From Clostridia bacterium (GTDB taxonomy: Bacteria > Bacillota > Clostridia > Oscillospirales > Acutalibacteraceae): DNA of 64,000 nucleotides. A program made the position numbers and the translations under genes. Below, piece by piece: positions 43,735 to 51,784 of this stretch (the first letter of the stretch is position 1; each line of letters begins with the position of its first letter). The notes under the pieces are model-generated. The model made no database searches. It was not told the DNA's origin and saw only the letters and a program-made list of their open reading frames with translations. Where the stretch lies: positions 1 to 64,000 of the forward strand of contig JAFYLQ010000049.1 in the NCBI GenBank assembly GCA_017550105.1. The letters are read 5' to 3'.

Positions 43735-44384
43735 TTTTGCTTTTTCGTCCTTTCGGCTGTTTTTCTGTTTTCAATTTCCTGACGGAGTTCAAGCACCTTG
43801 TTGAAAACTATGTCGTTAAGTCTTGTAAAATCCTCACGGGAGTAGGTGTCCGTTTCCATATAATCCCATACGTTAATGGGCTTGCCGATAATAATTCTGG
43901 CACGTTTAAAAAATCCGTAATTGCCGTCGGTGACTATGGGTATAATGGGAGCCCCGGAGTCAAGGGGGATTGCAAGATAGCTTTTGTAAAAGGGATGGAT
44001 TTTGCCGTCGGGGGTGTTATGACCCTCAGGGAAAATCTGCACAAGGTTGCCTTTTTTGATTTCTTCAACGCTTTTTTTCACAAAGCTTTTATCCTTGGTA
44101 ACTCGGTTTGCTTCAATTCCGCCAAAGAACTTCATACCAAAACGAAGGAAGGGGTTGTTGAAGGCGATTTCCGCCGCTACAACACAAAGCTTGTGGGGGC
44201 AAAGCACAAACATATTCTGAGCATAGTCACTTTGGTTAAAGTGGTTTGAAACTATGAGTGCACCACCGTCAATTTTTCTTCCTTGAACTGATTTATCCTC
44301 ATAATAAATTTTAGTTTTAAAATACAAGAAAACAAACGGATAGCCCAATATAAGAGCAACCCAACGACCGATATTGTAAAACAA
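43731..44384 (-). CDS. plsC: 1-acyl-sn-glycerol-3-phosphate acyltransferase
   Basis: A 217-residue PlsC-type acyltransferase. The catalytic H-x4-D motif is VSNHFNQSDYAQN and the substrate motif is QIFPEGHNTPDGKIHPFYKS, followed by IPIVTDGNYGF. An N-terminal hydrophobic segment (ALILGYPFVFLYFK) anchors it. It acylates lysophosphatidic acid to phosphatidic acid at the membrane. Placed 12 bases behind fakA, which together with fakB makes acyl-phosphate from free fatty acids, it fits a lipid synthesis operon. Confidence 0.88.
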   Translation of the reverse strand: MFYNIGRWVALILGYPFVFLYFKTKIYYEDKSVQGRKIDGGALIVSNHFNQSDYAQNMFVLCPHKLCVVAAEIAFNNPFLRFGMKFFGGIEANRVTKDKSFVKKSVEEIKKGNLVQIFPEGHNTPDGKIHPFYKSYLAIPLDSGAPIIPIVTDGNYGFFKRARIIIGKPINVWDYMETDTYSREDFTRLNDIVFNKVLELRQEIENRKTAERTKKQK

Positions 44385-44395
44385 TTTAATCCACC

Positions 44396-46003
44396 TTATT
44401 CAAATGATATAGTTAATGCACAGGCGAGTGCCTGAGTAGGAACGGTATAAACGTCCACACAGAAGCCCAAAGCTTCGATTTTTTCAACAAGGGCTTCAAT
44501 ATATTCCTCTGAAAGGGTGTTGTCATAAAAAATTGTAACAATATCCTTGCCCTGAGCCTCAAGAGTATTTTTGAGTGTGTCTGTAACGGCTTCGTCAAGG
44601 GTGGAGCTGATTTTAAGGATTTCTTTGCGGTGTAAAGCATAGAAGGAGGGCTCTTTATCCTCAACAATTCGTTTGATAAATGAAACTACGTAAATATTTT
44701 TAATGGTTTCGTTAATATCAGCTACAATGCTTTCCATATTTGTTTCGGTGAAATCGATTATGGGAAGTGAAGAGTAGCACTCTGCAATATCCTTGGTGTT
44801 TATAACGTGGATATTGGCGTTTTTATAAAGCGTTTTTGCCTGTTCGGCAGAAAGAATAGCGTCGTTACCATTGGGGAAAACGATAATCTCATTAGCCTCG
44901 GTCTTTTTGAAGGCTTCAATATAGTCCTTCGTAGAAACACCGTCCTCGGAGTATATAACAACGTCCGCACCCATTTCAATAAAAAGATTCTGCACGGCTT
45001 GGTCGTAAGCAACGGCAACCACGGAGAAAGCACCGTCATTTTTAACAGAGGAACAAAGAATATTCTTTGTAAGGTCCGTGTGCTGAACAGTCATATTTTC
45101 AATTTTAAGGGTTAAAAACTCACCGAACTGTTGGCAATAATTAAGAACCTCGCCGGGGGTAAGGGAGTGAATATGTATTTTAACCTTGTCGGAGTCGTAG
45201 GTCGTAACAACGGAGTTGCCCAGCTCATTGAGGGTGGCTTTAAACTCCTCGTAATCAAAGGCTTTTTTGTAATTTGCCACCTGTAAAAGCATTTCGGTAC
45301 AGTAGCCGAATTCAAATTTACTGTCGGGAGTAAATACGGAATAATCAACCTGTTCAGCTTCCTGCTTTAAGGCTTCGGTTTCCTCAATGCTGTCACCGTC
45401 AAGGTACTTTTTCATACCCTCAAACAGGCATACAATGCCGGCACCGCCACTGTCAACAACGCCTGCCTCCTTGAGAGTGTCAAGAAGGTTTGGTGTGTTT
45501 TCAAGAGATATACGTGCGTGTTCTATAAAAAGATTAACGGTATCATCAATGCTTTGATTTTCCGAAAAATTATCCTTAAGTGCGGCAGTTGCTTCTCTTA
45601 CAACGGTAAGCATGGTGCCCTCAACGGGGTTCGCAACTGCAGAATAAGCACATTCAACACCCTTTTCAAGGGCACAAATGAAAAGACCTGCATCTGCTTC
45701 ATCAGTTTCGCCGAAGGTCTCGGAAAAGCCCTTTAAAAATTGGGACACAATAACACCCGAGTTGCCCCTTGCCTCAAAGACAATGGACCTTGCAAACCTT
45801 TTGGAAACAACGGATAAATCCGTCATAGAGCTATCCACCTGAACAAGACCCTTGCTGATGGTGGTGAGCATATTTGTGCCTGTATCACCATCGGGAACAG
45901 GGAAAACGTTTAACTGGTTTATGGTTTTGCAATTAACGTTAAGGTTTCTTACACCGTAATCAACCATATTTTTAAAGCATAAACCGTCTAATTTCTGTAT
46001 CAT
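44396..46003 (-). CDS. fakA: Fatty acid kinase catalytic subunit (DhaL/DAK2 family)
   Basis: A 535-residue protein. Residues 1-200 are the DAK2 kinase domain with INQLNVFPVPDGDTGTNMLT (metal-binding aspartates), EARGNSGVIVSQFLKGFSE and VDSGGAGIVCLFEGMKKYL. The middle and C-terminal parts (FGYCTEMLLQ, IHIHSLTPGEVLNYCQQFGE, IIVFPNGNDAILSAEQA) match YloV/FakA. Family knowledge: FakA phosphorylates fatty acid held by FakB. The fakB gene lies 24 bases upstream and plsC downstream. ATG is behind a GGAGGATTTC site. Confidence 0.92.
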   Translation of the reverse strand: MIQKLDGLCFKNMVDYGVRNLNVNCKTINQLNVFPVPDGDTGTNMLTTISKGLVQVDSSMTDLSVVSKRFARSIVFEARGNSGVIVSQFLKGFSETFGETDEADAGLFICALEKGVECAYSAVANPVEGTMLTVVREATAALKDNFSENQSIDDTVNLFIEHARISLENTPNLLDTLKEAGVVDSGGAGIVCLFEGMKKYLDGDSIEETEALKQEAEQVDYSVFTPDSKFEFGYCTEMLLQVANYKKAFDYEEFKATLNELGNSVVTTYDSDKVKIHIHSLTPGEVLNYCQQFGEFLTLKIENMTVQHTDLTKNILCSSVKNDGAFSVVAVAYDQAVQNLFIEMGADVVIYSEDGVSTKDYIEAFKKTEANEIIVFPNGNDAILSAEQAKTLYKNANIHVINTKDIAECYSSLPIIDFTETNMESIVADINETIKNIYVVSFIKRIVEDKEPSFYALHRKEILKISSTLDEAVTDTLKNTLEAQGKDIVTIFYDNTLSEEYIEALVEKIEALGFCVDVYTVPTQALACALTISFE

Positions 46004-46027
46004 GAAATCCTCCGAAGGGAAAGTTGT

Positions 46028-46960
46028 TTATTTTTGTGTCAATTTGTCCATTGTGGCTTTTTCAACGGATAAATCCTCTGAAATTTCTTCGCCGAGGAAG
46101 TAAAGACCAACCATACCGGGACCAACGTTTGTGCCACTGCCTGAGAATACGTCGGAGACATAAACCGCCTTGGGATTAAGCTCCTTTTTAATCATATCTG
46201 CAAGGGTTTTAGCATAAGCCTCGCGGTCACTGTGTGAAACGATAACGTATTGATTTTCGATATCTGTTGCAGTTGCTCTTGTGTATTCAACGGTAAGGGC
46301 AAGTGCTTTGTTCATACCCTTTGCCTTAGTGAGCACGGATACGTAGCCTTCACGGTTACAGTCACCCATGGGCTTAACACCTGCAAAATTACCCATAATG
46401 GCTTTGCCCATAGAGATTCTGCCGCGACGTGCAACGAAAATAAGGTCGTCAATGGGTCCCATCTGATGAACCTTGTGCTTGTTTTCCTCAAGCCAGGCAA
46501 TGATTTCGTCCATTGATTTGCCTTCCTTTTTAAATTGAAGGGCATAAACTACAAGAAGACCAAGGGCACCCGCCATTCTTAATGAGTCAAAGCAGTAAAT
46601 ATTGCAATCGGGATATTCCTTGCGAACTCTTTCAGCGGCACCTGCGGCAACGTTATATGTAGAACTGATTTTTGAAGAAATGGACATATTAAGAATGTCG
46701 TAGCCATCTTCAACGTATTTCTTGAAAATCATATAATAGTCCTCGGGACTGGCAGGGGCGGTTGAAACCTCCATCTTTTTGTTGGAGAGTGTTTTGTAAA
46801 ACTCGTCACGACTGATATTTGACCAGTCAAGAGTGGTGTTAAAATCTCTGCCGTCGCTGAAATGAATGTAGCCCTGAATATAATCCTCAAGACCGAAGGT
46901 GGTCCTGATTTCCTCTGATAAATCACAGGTAACGTCGGGTAAAATTACAAACTTTTTCAT
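46028..46960 (-). CDS. fakB: DegV-family fatty acid-binding protein
   Basis: A 310-residue DegV protein from ATG 46960, behind GGAGGAATTCTT; a longer frame lacks a ribosome site. MKKFVILPDVTCDLSEEI opens the fold, STAPASPEDYYMIFKKY and SISSKISSTYNVAAGAAERV hold the conserved serines/threonines of the fatty-acid carboxylate site, and FVARRGRISMGKAIMGNFAG is the second-domain signature. It presents fatty acids to FakA. First gene of the minus-strand operon, with its own promoter. Confidence 0.9.
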   Translation of the reverse strand: MKKFVILPDVTCDLSEEIRTTFGLEDYIQGYIHFSDGRDFNTTLDWSNISRDEFYKTLSNKKMEVSTAPASPEDYYMIFKKYVEDGYDILNMSISSKISSTYNVAAGAAERVRKEYPDCNIYCFDSLRMAGALGLLVVYALQFKKEGKSMDEIIAWLEENKHKVHQMGPIDDLIFVARRGRISMGKAIMGNFAGVKPMGDCNREGYVSVLTKAKGMNKALALTVEYTRATATDIENQYVIVSHSDREAYAKTLADMIKKELNPKAVYVSDVFSGSGTNVGPGMVGLYFLGEEISEDLSVEKATMDKLTQK

Positions 46961-47057
46961 AAGAATTCCTCCGTTGAAGTTTATGCTTTGAGTTTTGAAA
47001 TAAGACTTGCGGTAAAAGAAAACATAAAGCCGCAATATAACTATTCATACATAATCT

Positions 47058-47086
47058 ATTATAATATATAGCCGAGCGTTTTTCAA
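47058..47086 (-). promoter_or_regulatory. Promoter of fakB operon
   Basis: On the minus strand TTGAAA (47081-47086), 17-base spacer, TATAAT (47058-47063). Divergent to the alkaline phosphatase promoter 35 bases away. Confidence 0.75.
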
Positions 47087-47120
47087 CATCTTTCGACAAA
47101 AGTTATGTGGTAAAATATAG

Positions 47121-47149
47121 TTGAAATTTGTGTAAAATATAAGTATAAT
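47121..47149 (+). promoter_or_regulatory. Promoter of alkaline phosphatase gene
   Basis: TTGAAA (47121-47126), 17-base spacer, TATAAT (47144-47149). No clear Pho box is visible near it. Confidence 0.72.
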
Positions 47150-47177
47150 ATTACCATTAAATATGGAGGTGGAAGTT

Positions 47178-48323
47178 ATGCTTTCTTCACTTGGCTCTCT
47201 CTGGCAGGAAATAGCGGCTATTTTTATGAGTATCATTATGACTTGTGGTTCTCTTTTTGGCGCTTTTGCTCCGTCAGACACAGCAAATCCCGACAAATAC
47301 GTAGACTCTGAAATTAAAAACGTTATTTTCCTTATTGGCGACGGTATGGGCTTTAACCATCTTGAAAAAGCTAAACAGGAACGTAACATCACCCTTTCAA
47401 TGGATACCTTTGATATCAAAGGGGCTTCAATGACACGTTCATTATCTGCCGCAGTTACCGATAGTGCTGCAGGCGGTACAGCCCTTGCAACAGGCGAAAG
47501 AACATATAACGGCGGTATCGGTGTTTATATGTATGACCCTGTGGCGGCTTTCTCATATCCCAAAAACATTACCGAATTATGTGCTGAAAACGGTATGATG
47601 ACAGGTGTTATTACCACCGACGAAACATCCGGTGCAACACCCGCTGCATTCTCTGCACATTCATCCGACCGCGGTAACACCGAGGATATTACAAATGACC
47701 AGTTCGCATCGGATATTGATATTATCTGGGGTGCCGCAAACGGTGTGGCAAGTAAGGGCTTGGCAAAGCAGAACGGCTTTGAGTACGTTACAACCTACGA
47801 TGAAATGATGGCACTCGAGGAGGGTAGTCGCAGCTTTGCTCAGTTTACAAATACACTTTGGAATCTTGAGCAGTCCGATGCAAACACACCCACTCTTTCA
47901 CAGATGACCGCAAAGGCAATTGACCTTCTTGACGACACTGACGAGGGCTTCTTCCTTATGGTTGAGGGTGCTCATATTGATAAGCATTCACATAGCAACG
48001 ACGATGCTTCTATGACTGAGGCAGTAGTCGAGTTTGACAAGACAATTCAGTACGTGCTTGAATACGCAAAGAACGACGGCGAAACCCTTGTTGTGGTTAC
48101 TGCTGACCACGAAACAGGCGCTATTACCCGTAATGCAGACGGCACCTACTCATTCACATCAGGCTCACACTCCGACGCTAACGTACCCGTGCTCGTTTAC
48201 GGTTCAAGCAAGGTTATTAACGCAGGTGAGATTTTAAATAACTACGAAATCCCCATCAGAATTGCTTATACCTTAGGCTTCACAGAGGACCAATTCCCCT
48301 ACGAGGTAATGATTGCGGCATAA
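47178..48323 (+). CDS. Secreted or membrane-anchored alkaline phosphatase
   Basis: A 381-residue PhoA-family enzyme from ATG 47178, behind GGAGGTGG; ATG 47163 lies on the ribosome site itself. The N-terminus, LWQEIAAIFMSIIMTCGSLF, is hydrophobic and serves as signal or anchor. The active site is intact: FLIGDGMGFNHLEKA, nucleophile serine in VTDSAAGGTALATG, HIDKHSHSNDDASM, VTADHETGAI and a final SGSHSDANVPVLVYG. It hydrolyses phosphomonoesters outside the membrane. It has no C-terminal cell-wall motif. Confidence 0.92.
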   Translation: MLSSLGSLWQEIAAIFMSIIMTCGSLFGAFAPSDTANPDKYVDSEIKNVIFLIGDGMGFNHLEKAKQERNITLSMDTFDIKGASMTRSLSAAVTDSAAGGTALATGERTYNGGIGVYMYDPVAAFSYPKNITELCAENGMMTGVITTDETSGATPAAFSAHSSDRGNTEDITNDQFASDIDIIWGAANGVASKGLAKQNGFEYVTTYDEMMALEEGSRSFAQFTNTLWNLEQSDANTPTLSQMTAKAIDLLDDTDEGFFLMVEGAHIDKHSHSNDDASMTEAVVEFDKTIQYVLEYAKNDGETLVVVTADHETGAITRNADGTYSFTSGSHSDANVPVLVYGSSKVINAGEILNNYEIPIRIAYTLGFTEDQFPYEVMIAA

Positions 48324-48335
48324 CTTAGTAACAAC

Positions 48336-48375
48336 AAAACACCTGAGATTCTGTTTTCTGAATCTCAGGTGTTTT
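48336..48375. terminator. Bidirectional terminator after alkaline phosphatase
   Basis: A perfect 16-base stem (48336-48351 with 48360-48375, eight-base loop) with A- and T-runs, between two convergent genes. Confidence 0.9.
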
Positions 48376-48380
48376 TTCTA

Positions 48381-49517
48381 TTAATCGTTATATGTAACCT
48401 GTCTTCCGGTAACAAGTCTTGTAAAGCCTCTGCCCACTCTGGTATGAAGCTTTTGTATACGACCCTTACGGGTTACGGCAAGTGCCGTTTTAACTGTGAA
48501 GGGGTCGGCGGTGGCTTTTAATTCCTTAATATCCTTTTTGGAGAACATATTGTACCAACGCTCGTTGTAGCTTGTGTAACGTGAGGTGTCATTTTCATCT
48601 ACCTCAATAATGCGGTAGCCGTACATTGTTGCGAATCTGTCACCGTTATAGCGTGTGCTCAGGGAGTTTACAATGTCAATTCCCTTGCATTTTACACCGA
48701 AGGCATTGGTGTGGTCGTGTCCTGTGAAAATACCAAGCACGTCACCCTTCTCAACCATAGCGTCAAACTGACCGTAGTTAGGGAAGCCGCAACAGGGCGT
48801 TTCGTTAAGTGTACCGAAGTTCACCTGTGTGGGGTCGAACATATAAAAATCCTTTTTGTTGTACATATGACTGAAGGAATAAAGCTTGTGCTTGCTTACC
48901 TTTTTAAGCACGTCGTAAACCTCGGGTACAATAATATGCTGAAAGGCGAGGGAGTAAATCTTCTTGCCGTTTTCTGCGGTGATAAGGTCGCTCTTTTTCT
49001 TATACCATTCAACGTCCTCGGCGCTTACACAACCGTAATGACCTGCATCGTCATAATCTCCTGAGTCGAACACCCAAAGATTATACTTCATTTCCTTGCC
49101 GTCGGTTGACAAAACGGGAATATTATAGGTTCCGTTTTCGGCTAATTCCTTGCCGTTTTCATTGGTGACGGAGCAATCAAATGTGTTGTAATATTCCATA
49201 AGCTCACGTCTTGAAAGAGGGCCTCTTTCGGAATCGTGGTTACCAAAGGTAATGGCAACGGGAATTTTACGCTCGTCAAAGATTTTCATAAATCTTGCGA
49301 TATATTCCTTGGTTTTGTTGCTATCGTCGTAGTTTTGTACGTTGTCACCCGTTACAATTACAACGTCGGGTTTTTCAATATCACAAGCTCTTGCAATGAG
49401 TACAAGGGAGAAGTTGATATTCTCATCTTCCATATGGGTGTCGGTAACGTGCATAATTTTAAGCTTACCATTATTGAATTTGATGGAACGAGCTGTGTTA
49501 AGTGCTGTGATTTCCAT
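48381..49517 (-). CDS. Calcineurin-like metallophosphoesterase
   Basis: A 378-residue enzyme with all five metallophosphoesterase blocks: MHVTDTHMED, VVIVTGDNVQNYDD, ITFGNHDSERGPL, AFQHIIVPEV and GIFTGHDHTNAFG. No signal peptide, so cytoplasmic. The C-terminal 60 residues after YGYRIIEVDEND are basic (FTVKTALAVTRKGRIQKLHT) and of unknown role. It is convergent with alkaline phosphatase and 15 bases behind the secreted esterase gene, so it is probably cotranscribed with the glycan genes. Substrate unknown. Confidence 0.87.
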   Translation of the reverse strand: MEITALNTARSIKFNNGKLKIMHVTDTHMEDENINFSLVLIARACDIEKPDVVIVTGDNVQNYDDSNKTKEYIARFMKIFDERKIPVAITFGNHDSERGPLSRRELMEYYNTFDCSVTNENGKELAENGTYNIPVLSTDGKEMKYNLWVFDSGDYDDAGHYGCVSAEDVEWYKKKSDLITAENGKKIYSLAFQHIIVPEVYDVLKKVSKHKLYSFSHMYNKKDFYMFDPTQVNFGTLNETPCCGFPNYGQFDAMVEKGDVLGIFTGHDHTNAFGVKCKGIDIVNSLSTRYNGDRFATMYGYRIIEVDENDTSRYTSYNERWYNMFSKKDIKELKATADPFTVKTALAVTRKGRIQKLHTRVGRGFTRLVTGRQVTYND

Positions 49518-49532
49518 TTTTGCCTCCTTGAA

Positions 49533-51764
49533 TTAACCTAAAATCTGAAAAATTACTCTGAAAAACATAACGATAAAGGCTTCAATCTTTTCAAAGATAC
49601 TGCTATAGATGGGCGTTTCAGCTTCATCCTCCGATTCAGCCGTAAAACGAATATTATCAAGACTGATATCTGCTTCGTCATTTGTTGAAAATTTGAATTT
49701 GATGCCCGTTACTGATGAAAGCACGTTATTTGAAAAGGTTTCCTGTGAGTTATAATCCGCTACGTAAAGGGTATTGAGATCAAGTGTAATTTTATGCCAT
49801 TGACCGTCTGCGGGAATGGTGGTTTGTGTTTTGCTCGATATGTTATTTACGGGATTGTAGCAGTTTATAGCATTTTCGCAGAACGTAACACTATCAAGGG
49901 TTACATCGGATTTTCCGTTGTTGCGAATATAAAAACTCATTGTGCCGTAATCAGAGTAGTCGGAATCAGCCTCCTGAAAGGCGTTCAGTTTCACACCATC
50001 CCTGTACGTCATAAGGGGGGCTACGCTGAATGTCTGTTTTTGGGAAACAATTCCGAGACCATTATCACCGTTAAAGGCATTTTCGGGATTGATTGAAATT
50101 TTTGCATTGGTTACTTCCCATGCGCGGTATGTGCCTGAAATTTCATCAAGATAATTGTGATAAAGGCTGAAATCCTCACAGTCCGCCCAGTTTTTGTCAG
50201 CCCAGTAATGTGGTTTTTCCACAGAGCCCACCACAAAGGGGCTTACGGGCATAAACAACTCGTCTTTGCAGGATGAATAAAGATTTGCCTTATAATTTCC
50301 GAGACAGTAAGCATAGGTTACGCTTACGGGATTTTTTACATCCTCACAATAAACTCTGATAGTGTTATTACTTATGATTTCCGCATCGGCTTTAAGGTAA
50401 ATACCGTCACTTCCGCATATGGCGAAGCCGTAAAGGCTATTACCCTTTACCTTAAGGGTGTCACCTGCGTTGTTGAAGGTAATGAAAATACTTGAATCTG
50501 CAACCTCTGTAGATATAGGATATGCAGCAGTATGGGGAGCTTCATTGTTATATACGAGAGATTTTGCGGCGGTTGCCATACGCTGACCGATTTCCTGCTT
50601 GTTTTCGGGGTGAATAAAACCTAATTCAGATATGTAGGTTAAAGGAACGTCATAATTTGTAACAACCGCACGTGATTCAGGTGCTTCGTGCTGAAACTCG
50701 GTATAATTAATATTCCAATCAAGGAGCTTGTACCCTGTTTCGGAGTAGTAGTAGGGGGCAAGGTGTGTATAAATCAATGGTAAAAGACCCTTGGTATAAT
50801 TGAAATGTTCGGTATAAGAGCTTTGCAGAAGCTCTAACTGAGCGGAATATTCTTCGGGAATATAGCCGTTCATAAGGTCGCTTTCACCCTGATACCATAT
50901 TATACCCTGCGGTCTGAAATTTTTCAGGGCATTTGTACGTAGGTTGAAGTTTGCACCCATGTCATGATAAATGTTTTGTTCTGATTCTATCCATTTATCC
51001 TTTTCTATGTATAAACCACGGTTTGAAAGTATGCTTTTAACCGTGGGACATTTATCAATAGCCTCTCTTGAAATCCAGGACGCGACGGACGAACCACCAA
51101 GCGAGGAGTTGAGAATACCTATGGGTACATTAAGGCTTTCCGCCATATCTATTGCAAAAAATGCTGCAACGGCACTCATTCCGTAAATGAGATCGCTTTC
51201 ACCGTCTATCCATTTTGCATCGATTATATCGGGTTGCGGATCAACGGGTACAAGAGAAAGAGAGTCCTGTCCGTTGTACTGAGGGTAAGCCGGTTCTGTG
51301 AGAACGCGAATCCATTTTGAAAGCTTTTCACCGTCTTCCATCATTTTGCTACCCACCTTGGACTGTCCGAGAGGGTACATCATATTACTCTGTCCGCTTG
51401 CAAGCCACAATTCACCAAAAACAACGTCAGTAAGTCGGGCAAATTCAACGGAATTGCACTTGAGAATAATTGTGTATTCACTAAAGCTACCTGCGGGAGC
51501 ATTGAATGAAATGGTAAACGTGCCATCAACCGCTGTAGCATCGCTACGGGCAACAAGTTTGTTTTCCTTATCAAGAAGCAGAAGTGTTATAGAATCGCCG
51601 CTTTTGGCGGTACCGGAAAGAATGGCTTTCTCATTTTGTTGGAAAAGCATACCATTGCCATAAACGTTATATAATTGTGCTGTTGTGTTTGTCGCCGATA
51701 CCGGTGCACCGCAACAAGCAACAAGGGGTAAGCATAAAAGTAAAGAAATAAATTTTTTTAACAT
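49533..51764 (-). CDS. Secreted SGNH esterase, sialate O-acetylesterase-like
   Basis: A 743-residue exported protein from ATG 51764 with signal peptide MLKKFISLLLCLPLVACCGA (a possible lipobox at LVACC). SGNH blocks are LWLASGQSNMMYPLG, ILNSSLGGSSVASWISREAI, IIWYQGESDLMNGYIPEE and IHPENKQEIGQRMA, giving the catalytic serine and histidine. Residues about 530-720 resemble a carbohydrate-binding beta sandwich ending ADISLDNIRFTAESED. The last 20 residues, FEKIEAFIVMFFRVIFQILG, form a hydrophobic tail. Family knowledge: removes O-acetyl groups from sialic acid or other sugars. It is 20 bases behind the GH151-like gene. Confidence 0.88.
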   Translation of the reverse strand: MLKKFISLLLCLPLVACCGAPVSATNTTAQLYNVYGNGMLFQQNEKAILSGTAKSGDSITLLLLDKENKLVARSDATAVDGTFTISFNAPAGSFSEYTIILKCNSVEFARLTDVVFGELWLASGQSNMMYPLGQSKVGSKMMEDGEKLSKWIRVLTEPAYPQYNGQDSLSLVPVDPQPDIIDAKWIDGESDLIYGMSAVAAFFAIDMAESLNVPIGILNSSLGGSSVASWISREAIDKCPTVKSILSNRGLYIEKDKWIESEQNIYHDMGANFNLRTNALKNFRPQGIIWYQGESDLMNGYIPEEYSAQLELLQSSYTEHFNYTKGLLPLIYTHLAPYYYSETGYKLLDWNINYTEFQHEAPESRAVVTNYDVPLTYISELGFIHPENKQEIGQRMATAAKSLVYNNEAPHTAAYPISTEVADSSIFITFNNAGDTLKVKGNSLYGFAICGSDGIYLKADAEIISNNTIRVYCEDVKNPVSVTYAYCLGNYKANLYSSCKDELFMPVSPFVVGSVEKPHYWADKNWADCEDFSLYHNYLDEISGTYRAWEVTNAKISINPENAFNGDNGLGIVSQKQTFSVAPLMTYRDGVKLNAFQEADSDYSDYGTMSFYIRNNGKSDVTLDSVTFCENAINCYNPVNNISSKTQTTIPADGQWHKITLDLNTLYVADYNSQETFSNNVLSSVTGIKFKFSTNDEADISLDNIRFTAESEDEAETPIYSSIFEKIEAFIVMFFRVIFQILG

Positions 51765-51784
51765 AAAAAACACCTACCGTAAAA

